In this document: one piece after another, positions 1 to 10,454 of the stretch
Position numbering within the stretch: position 1 is the first letter of the stretch
Layout of the letters: each line of letters opens with the position of its first letter
Notes under the pieces: generated by a model
What the model saw: the letters and a program-made list of their open reading frames with translations, nothing else
Databases searched by the model: none
What the model was told of the DNA's origin: nothing
Program-made: the position numbers and the translations under genes
Source: Solirubrobacteraceae bacterium
Lineage (GTDB): Bacteria; Actinomycetota; Thermoleophilia; Solirubrobacterales; Solirubrobacteraceae
DNA length: 32,291 bases
NCBI GenBank assembly: GCA_030447275.1
Contig: JAUJPF010000034.1
Coordinates: 1 to 32,291, forward strand
Reading direction: 5' to 3'

Positions 1-37
1 TCCATCCCGGCGCTGAAGTGCCTGCCGGTGCTGCTGA

Positions 38-673
38 TCACCACGACGCGCGCGGGCGCAGCAGCCGCGGCCCGGCGTCGGCGGCCAGCGCGGCGAGCAG
101 CTCGGCGTCGGCCGCCGGATCGGACGGCCGCGCGGCGACGACGAGCGTCACCGGCAGGTCCTCGAGCCGGCCGAGCAGGAAGCGCAGGAACCGCAGCGAG
201 GCGCTGTCGGCCCAGTGGGCGTCGTCGACGGCGAGCAGGAGCGGCCCCGCCTCGGCCAGGTTCGACACGAGCCAGTAGAGCGCGTTGAGCGTCGCGAACG
301 ACGGGTCGGCGAAGACGTCGCGCTCCGCCGCCTCGGCCATTCCCAGCACCGCCGCCGCCGGCTGCGCCGCGCCGGCGAGCAGGTCGTCGCGCCGGCGGGC
401 GGCCTCGCCGCGCACCGCGGGCTCGAGGAGCTGGCGGACGACGCCGAGCGGGAAGTCGCGCTCGAGCTCCGAGCCGCGCGCGGTCAGCACCGCCATCCCG
501 CTCGCCGCCGCCCGCTCGCGGGCCGCGCGGAGCAGCCGCGTCTTGCCGATGCCGGCCGGTCCCTCGACGACCACGAGGGTCCCTGCGCCACGGCGCGCGT
601 CCTCGATCGCCGCCTCGAGCGCCGCCAGCTCGGCGTCGCGCTCGAGCAGCCCCGCCTCGGTCCCCGCCGTCAT
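38..673 (-). CDS. Truncated LuxR-family (LAL-type) AAA ATPase, N-terminal part only
   Basis: The 211-residue product carries the N-terminal ATPase module of large LuxR-type transcriptional regulators. Walker A reads GPAGIGKT near residue 30 and Walker B reads LLLAVDDAHWAD near residue 145. Family members usually run to about 900 residues, with a TPR-like middle and a C-terminal LuxR HTH. Here the frame meets a TGA at 38-40, just after the expected sensor strand, and no other frame in the remaining 37 bases continues the family sequence. The ATG at 673 is chosen because family homology begins right after it; 36 more open codons upstream look non-coding. It is either a pseudogene or a gene cut by a contig-end artefact. 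It is divergent from the MlaE gene. Confidence 0.6.
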   Translation of the reverse strand: MTAGTEAGLLERDAELAALEAAIEDARRGAGTLVVVEGPAGIGKTRLLRAARERAAASGMAVLTARGSELERDFPLGVVRQLLEPAVRGEAARRRDDLLAGAAQPAAAVLGMAEAAERDVFADPSFATLNALYWLVSNLAEAGPLLLAVDDAHWADSASLRFLRFLLGRLEDLPVTLVVAARPSDPAADAELLAALAADAGPRLLRPRASW

Positions 674-721
674 CGGGGCAAGGCTGCCACAGCGCTCGGG
701 CCTCGGGGTCCGCCTCGCAGC

Positions 722-745
722 GACTTCAGGGTCGACTTCAGGGTC
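722..745. repeat. Perfect 12-bp tandem duplication in a divergent promoter region
   Basis: The unit GACTTCAGGGTC occurs twice head to tail (722-733 and 734-745), followed by the first bases of a third copy. It lies between the divergent starts of the LuxR-type ATPase stub (673) and the MlaE permease (791). Its place and period suggest a regulator site, but no regulator can be assigned from sequence. Confidence 0.5.
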
Positions 746-790
746 GTCCCCCGTCGCCGTGGCGGGGCCGCGCGGTGACACTCCGATCGG

Positions 791-1585
791 ATGGACGCGA
801 TCGTCACGCCGCGCGAATGGCTGCGCGCCTTCGGCGAGATCGTCAAGTTCGGCATGCGCATGTGCCGCGACGTCATGCGGCTGCGCGTCTTCATGTTCTT
901 CGGCGAGGCGCTGCGCCAGGCCGGCATCCTCATCATCGGGTCGACGCTCGTCATCTGGGGCCTGGTGTTCATCATCGGCCTCCAGTGCGGCATCGAGGGC
1001 GCCTACTTCACGCGCGCCCAGGGCGCGCCCGCCTTCGCCGGCGTCTTCGCCGCGTGGTGCGACCTGCGCGAGCTCGTCCCCTACGCCTTCGGCTACATGA
1101 TGTCGGCGAAGGTCGGGACCGGCCTCGTCGCCGAGCTCGGCTCGATGCGGATCTCCGACGAGATCGACGCGCTCGAGGTCATGGGGATCGACTCAATGCT
1201 CTACCTCTGCGCGACGCGGCTGCTCGCCGCGTGGATCGTGCTGCCGTTCATCTACATGGCCGCCGTCGGGGCGGGGTTCTTCGCGAGCTACCTCGCGGTC
1301 GTGGTGCAGATCGCGGAGGTGTCGTCCGGCGGCTACTTCCTGATCTTCTGGATGTTCCAGAACCCGCCGGACTTCGTCTACTCGCTCGTCAAGGGGATGG
1401 CGATGGCGACGGTGATCGTGATCGTCGGCTGCTACTACGGGTACACGGCGAGTGGCGGCCCCGTCGGCGTGGGGACCGCCACCGCGAAGTCGATGGTGCT
1501 CAACATCGTCATGGTCCACCTCATCGGGATGCTCGGAACGCAGGTCTTCTGGGGAGCGAACCCGCGCGCGCCCATCGGCGGCTGA
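791..1585 (+). CDS. MlaE/YrbE-family ABC transporter permease
   Basis: This 264-residue integral membrane protein belongs to the MlaE/YrbE permease family, which forms the membrane channel of Mla and Mce lipid transporters. It has an N-terminal amphipathic segment, about five hydrophobic helices, and the family signature around EIDALEVMGID near residues 122-132, following the KVGTGLVAELGSMRI stretch. In mycobacteria two YrbE genes precede a block of mce genes. Here there is one permease, with no second YrbE, no Mce protein and no MlaF-type ATPase in the neighbourhood. The short membrane protein that follows is three bases downstream and probably cotranscribed. Lipid or sterol transport is the family role; the actual cargo is unknown. 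Partners must be encoded elsewhere if the protein works. Confidence 0.88.
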   Translation: MDAIVTPREWLRAFGEIVKFGMRMCRDVMRLRVFMFFGEALRQAGILIIGSTLVIWGLVFIIGLQCGIEGAYFTRAQGAPAFAGVFAAWCDLRELVPYAFGYMMSAKVGTGLVAELGSMRISDEIDALEVMGIDSMLYLCATRLLAAWIVLPFIYMAAVGAGFFASYLAVVVQIAEVSSGGYFLIFWMFQNPPDFVYSLVKGMAMATVIVIVGCYYGYTASGGPVGVGTATAKSMVLNIVMVHLIGMLGTQVFWGANPRAPIGG

Positions 1586-1588
1586 CGC

Positions 1589-1849
1589 GTGGAGCTCACG
1601 CTCCTGACGCTGCTGGCGGTCGTCGTCGGTCCCGTGGTCGTCGGCTTCTGGATCGGCCATCCGCTGTTCGCGGGGCTCGTGTTCGTGGCGCTGTCGCTCA
1701 CGGTGGCGGTCGGCGCGATCGGGCGCGGCGACAGCGGCGAGGACCCGGCCATGGGCGTGGTGCTCACGCTCGCGCTCTCGGCGATCAGCGCGGCGGTAGG
1801 AGGCCACCTGGGCGCGAAGAGTCGCCGGCGCCGCCACCAGCATCGTTAG
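1589..1849 (+). CDS. Small two- to three-helix membrane protein
   Basis: This 86-residue protein starts with GTG three bases after the MlaE stop, so the two are likely translated from one message. It has a hydrophobic N-terminal pair of helices (about residues 3-48), a short acidic loop with GDSGED, another hydrophobic helix (about 55-75), and a basic tail rich in Arg and His. I do not recognise a family. Its position suggests an accessory role to the permease or an unrelated small membrane protein. The topology with a positive C-terminus points to a cytoplasmic tail. Confidence 0.55.
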   Translation: MELTLLTLLAVVVGPVVVGFWIGHPLFAGLVFVALSLTVAVGAIGRGDSGEDPAMGVVLTLALSAISAAVGGHLGAKSRRRRHQHR

Positions 1850-1858
1850 TGTCTCTGC

Positions 1859-2369
1859 GTGCGCCGCTTCCTCCTCGCCGCCGCCCTGATGGGGGCGTTG
1901 GCCACCGCTGCCCATGCCGCCGCACCCGGAGCCGTCAACCAGCGCGGCGACGGCTGGCCGAAGATCGACGGCATGGTGCTGATCAACAGCCACCACGGCA
2001 ACCGGCCGATCGACGCGCGGCCCGGAGCCGACCCGTTCCAGGGGCGCGACCCCAAGTACCGCTGCGACGGCACACGGCGACGTGCTGTGGGGCGACTACA
2101 TGCCGAACGGTCCCGCGTGCCAGCGCGACCGGCTCACCGGCGGGGCGGGCCGCGACTTCATCTACGGCAGCAAGGGCCGCAACATCATCAAGGCCGGGCC
2201 CGGCAACGACTTCGTCAAGTCGCGCTACGGCCGCGGGCGCGTCGACTGCGGCGAGGGCGACGACATCCTCTACACGAGCCGGCGGTACCGCAAGCGCTAC
2301 AAGATCCGGCGCTGCGAGCGGGTGTCGGTCAAGTCCAGCCCGGGCCAGGGCGGCTCGCCGACGCGGTAG
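1859..2369 (+). pseudogene. Secreted RTX-like (hemolysin-type Ca-binding repeat) protein, frameshifted
   Basis: The first frame starts with GTG at 1859 and encodes a signal peptide (MRRFLLAAALMGALATAAHA) followed by about 50 residues ending in YRCDGT. The sense of the sequence then continues in another frame from about 2076. It reads GDVLWGDY and then glycine-aspartate repeats of the hemolysin-type calcium-binding kind, such as GGAGRDFIYGS and GPGNDFV, up to the stop at 2369. Removing one base in the CACAC stretch at 2071-2075 joins the two parts into DGTGDVLWGD, a normal repeat turn. The rebuilt product is about 170 residues, exported, with paired cysteines. A sequencing error or a recent frameshift could explain the break. 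The role is unknown; such repeats bind calcium outside the cell. Confidence 0.6.
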
Positions 2370-2375
2370 CGCCCG

Positions 2376-2972
2376 TCAGCCGCCGCGCCCGCTGAGCATG
2401 TCGGCGAGCGCGGCGCCGCGCTCGGCCGCCTCGAGCAGGCGGGCGACGTCGGCCCGCTCGGGGACGAGGCGGGTGAGCAGGTTGGCGCCGAGGTAGAACA
2501 TGACCGCCGCGGAGGCCAGCTCGCCGGGATCGGCGAGGCCGGCGAGCGGCGTTCCCCCGGTCACCCGCTCGAACGACTCCTCGGCCAGGTCGATCCACGG
2601 CTGCATGAGGTCGACGACGCGCGGTCCGAGCTCTGGGTGCGCCACCGCGCCGGCCACCATCTCCGACGCGACGCGGATGAAGCCGCTCTCGACGTCGTCG
2701 CGGTAGATGCGCTGCATGAGCGCGAGCAGCTCGCTCGCCGAGCGCGCCGCCCGCGCCTCCGGCGCATAGCGCTCGAAGCGGCCCTGGCTGGCGTGCTCGA
2801 GCGCGGCGATCAGCAGGTCGTGGACGCTGCCGTAGTGGTAGAAGGTCAGCGCCGGGTTGAACCCGCCCGTCTCGGCGATCGCCCTCGACGTCGCCCCGTG
2901 AAAGCCGCGCTCGCGCAGCGTCGCGAGCGCCGCCTCCACGATCTGCTGCCGCGTCCGCTCACCCTTCGCCAT
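2376..2972 (-). CDS. TetR-family transcriptional regulator
   Basis: The 198-residue protein has a TetR N-terminal domain. Residues 1-50 include GERTRQQIVEAAL, then the helix-turn-helix ATSRAIAETGG and the typical FYHYGSVHDLL. A helical ligand-binding domain with a TetR_C-like tail follows. It is divergent from the membrane SRPBCC gene at 3014. The 41-base gap between them holds a 16-bp near-perfect palindrome (2982-2997), a typical TetR autoregulatory arrangement. It most likely represses itself and the divergent SRPBCC/NTF2-like pair in response to a small, perhaps lipophilic, ligand. Ligand identity cannot be read from the sequence. Confidence 0.85.
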   Translation of the reverse strand: MAKGERTRQQIVEAALATLRERGFHGATSRAIAETGGFNPALTFYHYGSVHDLLIAALEHASQGRFERYAPEARAARSASELLALMQRIYRDDVESGFIRVASEMVAGAVAHPELGPRVVDLMQPWIDLAEESFERVTGGTPLAGLADPGELASAAVMFYLGANLLTRLVPERADVARLLEAAERGAALADMLSGRGG

Positions 2973-2981
2973 GCCCGCATC

Positions 2982-2997
2982 TTGACCGATCGGTTAA
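2982..2997. promoter_or_regulatory. Putative TetR operator
   Basis: TTGACCGATCGGTTAA is a 16-bp inverted repeat with a single mismatched pair, centred between 2989 and 2990. It lies between the divergent starts of the TetR gene (2972) and the SRPBCC gene (3014), where repression of both would be expected. Confidence 0.65.
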
Positions 2998-3013
2998 GGT
3001 GGTTCTTGATCAG

Positions 3014-4060
3014 ATGGTCAAGAACCGCCTCAGCTCTCTTCCCTGGGCCGCGTTCGTCGCGGCGCTCCTCGGCCTGGCGTGGGCGTGGCTGTCGACGTTC
3101 GTCCTCTCCACCTACGGCTACGCGCTCTTCGTCGTCATGCCCTTCGCCGTCGGCTTCGTCGCCGCGCTCCTGCACGCGTCGACGTCGCTCTGGCGCTCGA
3201 TCGCCGCGGCGCTCCTGGCCACGGTCCTCACCGCCGCGCTGCTCGTCGCCGTCGCGGTCGAGGGCCTCTTCTGCATCGTCATGGCCATGCCGCTCGCGCT
3301 CCCGCTCGCGATTGTCGGGGCGGCGCTCGGCCAACGTCGCGCCCCGCGCCCGACGGGACGCTCGTTCGGCGCGGTGGCGCTCGTGGTGCCGCTGCTGGTC
3401 GGCGTCGAAGCCGGGGCGGGACGTGAGCCGGCGGTCCATCCGGTGACGACGCGCATCGTCGTCGACGCGCCGCCGCCGGCCGTCTGGCGCCACGTCGTCG
3501 CGTTCCCGCCGCTGCCGGCGCCGCGCGAGGCGCTCTTCCGGGCGGGGATCGCGTACCCGATGTCCGCGACGATCGAGGGGCGCGGCGTGGGCGCCGTCCG
3601 CCGCTGCCGCTTCTCCACCGGCGACTTCGTCGAGCCGATCACGGTGTGGGACGCGCCGCGCCGCCTCGCGTTCACCGTCACCTCGCAGCCGCCGCCGATG
3701 CGCGAGCTGTCGCCGTGGGGAGCGGTCCACCCGCCGCACCTCGACGGCTTCCTGCGCTCGCGGCGCGGCGAGTTCCGCCTGCGGCCGCTGCCCGGCGGGC
3801 GGACGCTGCTCGTCGGGACGACGTGGTACGAGAACCGGATGTGGCCGGCGCGCTACTGGCGGGTGTGGTCGGACGGCCTGATCCACGCGATCCACCGGCG
3901 CGTCCTGCGCCACGTGGCGGCGCAGGCGGAGCGGCGCCGGCCTGTCCCCTTGACGCACGCCCCGCGGGCAGAGAGGCTAATGGCGTGGCCGCCCATCCGA
4001 ACGCCGCGGCGATCGAGCGCTTCTACCGCGCGTTCGGCGCGCGCGACGCCGCGACGATGA
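3014..4060 (+). CDS. Membrane-anchored SRPBCC (START-like) domain protein
   Basis: The N-terminal ~130 residues hold about four hydrophobic helices. The rest is a SRPBCC/polyketide-cyclase-like domain beginning at VTTRIVVDAPPPAVWRHVV, with the usual alternating strands and a C-terminal long helix (WSDGLIHAIHRRVLRHV). The ATG at 3014 is preferred over GTG 2999 because AAGGTGG lies about 11 bases upstream of it and the earlier start would fall against the operator. The last ~35 residues (Arg/Ser/Thr rich) read through the start of the next gene in another frame and look non-conserved; the overlap is 76 bases. The domain family binds hydrophobic ligands. Together with the divergent TetR regulator this suggests ligand-induced expression. 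Confidence 0.7.
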   Translation: MVKNRLSSLPWAAFVAALLGLAWAWLSTFVLSTYGYALFVVMPFAVGFVAALLHASTSLWRSIAAALLATVLTAALLVAVAVEGLFCIVMAMPLALPLAIVGAALGQRRAPRPTGRSFGAVALVVPLLVGVEAGAGREPAVHPVTTRIVVDAPPPAVWRHVVAFPPLPAPREALFRAGIAYPMSATIEGRGVGAVRRCRFSTGDFVEPITVWDAPRRLAFTVTSQPPPMRELSPWGAVHPPHLDGFLRSRRGEFRLRPLPGGRTLLVGTTWYENRMWPARYWRVWSDGLIHAIHRRVLRHVAAQAERRRPVPLTHAPRAERLMAWPPIRTPRRSSASTARSARATPRR

Positions 4061-4458
4061 ACGAGCTGTACGCGCCGCGCGCGACGTTCAGCGACCCGGC
4101 GTTCGGCGAGCTCGACGGCGACCAGGTGCGGGCGATGTGGACGATGCTCACGTCGCAGGCCACCGACCTCTCGATCGTCGCGAGCGACGTCGTCGCCGAC
4201 GACGAGAAGGGCTCCGCCCACTGGCGCGCCGAGTACACGTTCACGGCGACCGGCCGCCGCGTCGTCAACGAGATCGACGCGGCCTTCCGCTTCGACGGCG
4301 ACGGGCGCGTCGTCGAGCACCGCGACCGCTTCTCGTTCTGGCGCTGGTCGCGCCAGGCGCTCGGCCCGGCGGCGCTCGTCATGGGCTCGAACCCGCTCGG
4401 CCACGCGCTCGTCCGCCGCAAGGCGCGGGCGCGGCTCGACGCCTACATGCGGCGGTAG
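3985..4458 (+). CDS. NTF2-like / SnoaL-like nuclear transport factor 2 fold protein
   Basis: The 157-residue protein begins AAHPNAAAIERFYRAFGARDAATM, the standard opening helix of SnoaL-like NTF2-fold proteins. It continues with LYAPRATFSDPAFGELDGDQVRAMW and ends with the curved-sheet pattern around EIDAAFRFDGDGRVVEHRDRFSFWRW. The GTG at 3985 is preceded by GAGAGG at a good distance. The gene overlaps the end of the SRPBCC frame, so the two are likely one operon. The family includes ketosteroid isomerase-like enzymes and many small-molecule binding proteins of unknown function. No substrate can be assigned. Confidence 0.8.
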   Translation: MAAHPNAAAIERFYRAFGARDAATMNELYAPRATFSDPAFGELDGDQVRAMWTMLTSQATDLSIVASDVVADDEKGSAHWRAEYTFTATGRRVVNEIDAAFRFDGDGRVVEHRDRFSFWRWSRQALGPAALVMGSNPLGHALVRRKARARLDAYMRR

Positions 4459-4468
4459 CCTAGGGCGG

Positions 4469-7312
<2,844 letters not shown>

Positions 7313-7331
7313 GCGGGCCGGGCCTGGAACG

Positions 7332-7357
7332 ACGGAGGGCGCCGAGGCGCCCTCCGT
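7332..7357. terminator. Bidirectional hairpin terminator between leuS and the subtilase gene
   Basis: A perfect 12-bp stem (ACGGAGGGCGCC at 7332-7343 with its complement at 7346-7357) closes on a two-base GA turn. It sits between the convergent stops at 7312 and 7377. No T tract follows on either strand, as is common for high-GC actinobacterial terminators. Confidence 0.75.
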
Positions 7358-7376
7358 GCTCCATCGCTGCGAGTCT

Positions 7377-8519
7377 CTAGTGGTCGGTGAAGAGCAGGTG
7401 GTTGTTCGCCGTGCTCGAGCTCTTGACGATGCCCTTCGTCGTGTTCGCATAGAGCGCGTCGCGAACCTGCTGGGGCGTCGCGCCGGTGTTGGCCTGGAGG
7501 TAGAGCGCCGCGACCCCCGCCGCGTGCGGCGTGGCCATCGACGTCCCGCTGATCGTGTTGGTCTGCGTGTCGCTCTGGTACCACGCCGACGTGATCTGAT
7601 GGCCGGGCGCGAACCAGTCGACGCAGGTGCCGTAGTTCGACCACGACGTCTTGGTGTCGGTCTTGTCGGTCGCGCCGATGGTCATCGCTGCCGGGACCCT
7701 CGCCGGCGAGTACTTGCACGCGTCCTGCGCCCGGCCGCCCTGGTTGCCGTTGCCGGCGGCCACCGCGTAGCTGACGCCGTCGGCGATCGAGTTCTTGACC
7801 GCCTCGTCGAGCGCGGTGCTCGCACCGCCGCCCAGGCTCATGTTCGCCACCGCGGGCTGCCCCGCGAGGTGATCGCCGGTGACCCAGTCGATGCCGGCGA
7901 TCACGCCCGACCACGAGCCGCTGCCGGCGCAGTCCAGGACGCGCACGGCGACGAGCGCCGTGCCCTTGGCCACGCCGTAGGTCGTCCCACCCACCGTGCC
8001 CGCGACATGCGTGCCGTGGCCGTTGCAGTCGTCCGCCGTCCCGCCGTCGATCGCGTCGAAGCCGCTCACTGCCCGGCCGCCGAAGTCGGCGTGGGTGAAC
8101 CGGATGCCGGTGTCGAGGATGTACGAGCGCACGCCCAGACCGGTGTTGGTGTACGAGAACGTCCCGCTCAGCGGCAGCGCACGCTGATCGCTCCGGTCGA
8201 GGCCCCAGGTGGCAGCGCTCTGCGTCGCCGAGGCCGTCACCTCGCCGTCCTGCTCGATGTACGCGACGCGGCCGTCGGCGCGCAGGGCGCCGAGCTCGCT
8301 GCCCGGGATCCGAGCGGCGTAGCCGTTGAGAGCATGGGAGTAGACCTGGTCGATCTCGGCGCGGTGGCGAGCGCGGTGCTCGGCCGCGACGACCCTCGAG
8401 CTCGAGCCCTCCTTGAGCACGACGATCCAGCGGTCCTGCGCGGCCGCTGCGGAAGACGATGCGGCCGCGAGCGCGAGGACGGCTGCGGCGAGGGCGAGAG
8501 AACGGAGGAGAAGGCGCAT
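7377..8519 (-). CDS. Secreted subtilisin-like serine protease (peptidase S8) with I9 propeptide
   Basis: The 380-residue precursor has a signal peptide (about residues 1-28). An inhibitor-I9 type propeptide follows (WIVVLKEG to YIEQDGEV, about 31-95), then the S8 catalytic domain. The triad is visible: Asp136 in ILDTGIRF, His168 in GHGTHVAG, and Ser near 327 in GTSMATPHAAG. The oxyanion Asn lies in AVAAGNGNQGG. It resembles aqualysin/proteinase K-type enzymes and should act outside the cell after self-processing. The ATG at 8519 is chosen because a classic signal peptide starts there; an ATG 11 codons upstream is possible but adds a charged extension. A hairpin separates it from the upstream secreted protein gene. 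Confidence 0.92.
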   Translation of the reverse strand: MRLLLRSLALAAAVLALAAASSSAAAAQDRWIVVLKEGSSSRVVAAEHRARHRAEIDQVYSHALNGYAARIPGSELGALRADGRVAYIEQDGEVTASATQSAATWGLDRSDQRALPLSGTFSYTNTGLGVRSYILDTGIRFTHADFGGRAVSGFDAIDGGTADDCNGHGTHVAGTVGGTTYGVAKGTALVAVRVLDCAGSGSWSGVIAGIDWVTGDHLAGQPAVANMSLGGGASTALDEAVKNSIADGVSYAVAAGNGNQGGRAQDACKYSPARVPAAMTIGATDKTDTKTSWSNYGTCVDWFAPGHQITSAWYQSDTQTNTISGTSMATPHAAGVAALYLQANTGATPQQVRDALYANTTKGIVKSSSTANNHLLFTDH

Positions 8520-8586
8520 TGGGCTCGGCTTTCGGTCGTTCGACGGCCGCATGGCCGTCTGCCGTGGGATGGGTGGTGTCGACGAC

Positions 8587-8619
8587 CAGAGGGGAGAGGC
8601 TCTGCGCCCCTCCCCTCTG
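8587..8619 (-). terminator. Hairpin terminator after the 8645-9172 gene
   Basis: Arms CAGAGGGGAG (8587-8596) and CTCCCCTCTG (8610-8619) pair perfectly over 10 bp around a 13-base loop. The hairpin lies just beyond the stop at 8645 on the minus strand and upstream of the subtilase start at 8519, so it would separate the two transcription units. Confidence 0.65.
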
Positions 8620-8644
8620 CCGTCGTGCGTCTCTGCTGGGGCCG

Positions 8645-9172
8645 CTACGGCATCCTCGCGAACCCGGCGTCCTCGACCACGATGTCGCCGCGGATCGGGG
8701 AGTCCTGGTTGCTCTGGCCGTCTTCGGTGCAGTCGGCCTCGTCGTCGTTGCTCGACTCGTCGAGGTCGAACGTGTCGCCGCGGCGGTCACCGCCGTTGCC
8801 GTCGACGTTGTCGACGGCCACTGCCTCCAGCCGATCGCCAACCGTGTAGGCCGGGTCGGTGCTCTGCTCGACCCGCAGCCCGATCACGGCCCGGTTGCCG
8901 TCAGCCCGGATGCAGAACGCGTCGGCATGGAAGCCTCGTCCGTCGCCCGCGCGCCGGAAGTCGAACTCGCCCCGAGCCGGCGAGACCCCGGAGCCACCCG
9001 GAGTCAGGCCGATCACCTGGTAGCCGACGGAGCCGCGCGTCTGCGGGTCGTCGAGGAAGCCGAAGCCGCTCGAGTAGTCGTTCGTACCGGCGTTCGGCAC
9101 CTGCGCCCCGACGGCACCGGCGGTCGTCAACGCCACCAGCGCTGCGACCGTGAAGAGAAGGACCTTCCGCAC
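8645..9172 (-). CDS. Secreted protein of unknown function
   Basis: The 175-residue protein starts with GTG preceded by AAGGGGGG at about five bases, an excellent ribosome binding site. Residues 1-23 form a clear signal peptide (MRKVLLFTVAALVALTTAGA). The mature part contains a repeated sheet-like pattern (GYQVIGLTPGGSG, GEFDFRRAGDGRGFHADAFCIRADGNRAVIGLRVEQS) and an acidic C-terminal half with NVDGNGGDRRGDTFDLDESSNDDEADC. Two cysteines could form a disulfide. It resembles small post-translationally exported actinobacterial proteins in architecture only; I do not recognise the family. The acidic DxDxN-like runs could bind calcium. Confidence 0.7.
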   Translation of the reverse strand: MRKVLLFTVAALVALTTAGAVGAQVPNAGTNDYSSGFGFLDDPQTRGSVGYQVIGLTPGGSGVSPARGEFDFRRAGDGRGFHADAFCIRADGNRAVIGLRVEQSTDPAYTVGDRLEAVAVDNVDGNGGDRRGDTFDLDESSNDDEADCTEDGQSNQDSPIRGDIVVEDAGFARMP

Positions 9173-9320
9173 CTGAACCCCCCTTGTGGTTTCCAGCGAC
9201 GCCGTTTGCCGCTGCCTCTTACCGCTACTCCAACGCCACGCGCCCCCATTTCTGGCGCGAACCTGTCCTCTCGCCGGGAGTGCACCGCAAGTTCGTGCGA
9301 ACGATGACGTTCAAGCGCAC

Positions 9321-10160
9321 ATGTTCACCCGACGCCGCCCTCTCGCACTGCTCGCCGCCGCCGTCTGCTCGCTCTCGCTGGCGGCTCCCGCGGCGGCCGG
9401 CACCTACGTCGCCCTCGGCGACTCCTACACGGCCGGCCCGGCGATCCCGCTCCCGATCAAGCCGTGGGGCTGCCTGAAGTCCGACCACAACTTCGCCCAC
9501 CTCGCGGCGCCGCGGATGGGGCTCGACCTGAAGGACCCGAGCTGCTCGGGCGCCGAGACGGAGGACATGACCGCGAGCCAGCGCGTCTGGCCGCAGCCGA
9601 ACCCGCCGCAGTTCGACGCGCTCGGGCCCGACACGCGCGTCGTCACGCTCGGGATCGGCGGCAACGACATCGGCTTCTCGAGCCTCGCCCAGGACTGCTT
9701 CAGCACGTCGCCGTATGGCTCCCCCTGCCGCGACCAGTACACCGCGGGCGGCAGCGACGAGATCAGCGGGCGCATCGCCGAAACCGCGCCGAAGGTCGCG
9801 AACGTCATCCAGCAGATCAAGGCGAAGGCGCCGGCCGCGAACGTCCACGTCATCAACTACCCGGCGATCCTGCCCGACAGCGGCCCCGGCTGCTACCCGC
9901 AGATCCCGGTGGCCGACGGCGACGTCGCGTGGCTGCGCGACAAGCAGAAGGAGCTCAACGCGATGCTCGCCGACCAGGCCGCCGCGAACGGCGCGGGCCT
10001 CATCGACTGGTACACGCCGAGCATCGGCCACGACGCCTGCCAGCCGCCCGGCATCAAGTGGGTCGAGGGCCCGGTCACGATGAACGCCGCGGCGCCCGTG
10101 CACCCGAACCTGCTCGGGATGATGGCCGCGGCCGACCTCGTCGTCGACGCGACGACGTAG
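9321..10160 (+). CDS. Secreted SGNH/GDSL-family hydrolase
   Basis: The 279-residue protein has a signal peptide (residues 1-26, MFTRRRPLALLAAAVCSLSL and on). The four SGNH blocks follow: block I ALGDSYTAG with the catalytic Ser35, block II/III in TLGIGGNDIGF with the oxyanion Gly and Asn, and block V in APVHPNLLG with the catalytic His. Six or more cysteines suggest disulfides, as in the Streptomyces extracellular SGNH esterases. It likely cleaves carboxyl esters or lipids outside the cell. The ATG at 9321 is chosen because it begins the signal peptide; upstream in-frame codons are Cys/Arg-rich and unlikely. It ends eight bases before the convergent anti-sigma gene. Confidence 0.9.
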   Translation: MFTRRRPLALLAAAVCSLSLAAPAAAGTYVALGDSYTAGPAIPLPIKPWGCLKSDHNFAHLAAPRMGLDLKDPSCSGAETEDMTASQRVWPQPNPPQFDALGPDTRVVTLGIGGNDIGFSSLAQDCFSTSPYGSPCRDQYTAGGSDEISGRIAETAPKVANVIQQIKAKAPAANVHVINYPAILPDSGPGCYPQIPVADGDVAWLRDKQKELNAMLADQAAANGAGLIDWYTPSIGHDACQPPGIKWVEGPVTMNAAAPVHPNLLGMMAAADLVVDATT

Positions 10161-10168
10161 CGAGGGCT

Positions 10169-10453
10169 TCAGCCACGCCAAGATCGGTCGGCGTCGCGGC
10201 GCGGCGCGGGCGTCCCCGCGACGAAGTCGCGCAGGCTCTCGTAGTCCTCGTGACAGGCGGGACAGCCCTCCAGGTGCGCCTGCATGCCGGGCAGCCGGGC
10301 GTCGGCGTGGGCCCCGGAAACCTCGAGCTCGACGTACTGGTCGAGCAGCTCGAAGCACTGCTCGCACGTGACCTCGGGACCGACGGGGCCCAGGACCCGG
10401 GCGAGCAGACCGGTCAGCTTCGAGTCGGCGTCGCCGCGCTCGTGCGCATCCAT
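10169..10453 (-). CDS. Zinc-binding anti-sigma factor (zf-HC2, HX3CX2C type)
   Basis: The 94-residue protein has C30-X2-C33 followed by H60-X3-C64-X2-C67 (HLEGCPAC), the zinc motif of ZAS anti-sigma factors such as RsrA and ChrR. There is no transmembrane helix, so it should be a soluble, probably redox- or metal-sensitive, partner. It lies directly after the ECF sigma gene: the sigma stop (10455-10457) is one base from this start. The ATG at 10453 is chosen because GGGAGG ends eight bases before it; the GTG at 10462 overlaps that site. It most likely sequesters the adjacent sigma until oxidation or metal loss frees it. The trigger is inferred from the family. Confidence 0.85.
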   Translation of the reverse strand: MDAHERGDADSKLTGLLARVLGPVGPEVTCEQCFELLDQYVELEVSGAHADARLPGMQAHLEGCPACHEDYESLRDFVAGTPAPRRDADRSWRG

Positions 10454-10454
10454 G

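Noticed and set aside
9197..9222. A further GTAAGA element on the minus strand upstream of the secreted protein at 8645-9172
   Set aside because: GTAAGA is present, but the sequence 14 bases on is GCGTC rather than GACGC, so it does not fit the shared element.
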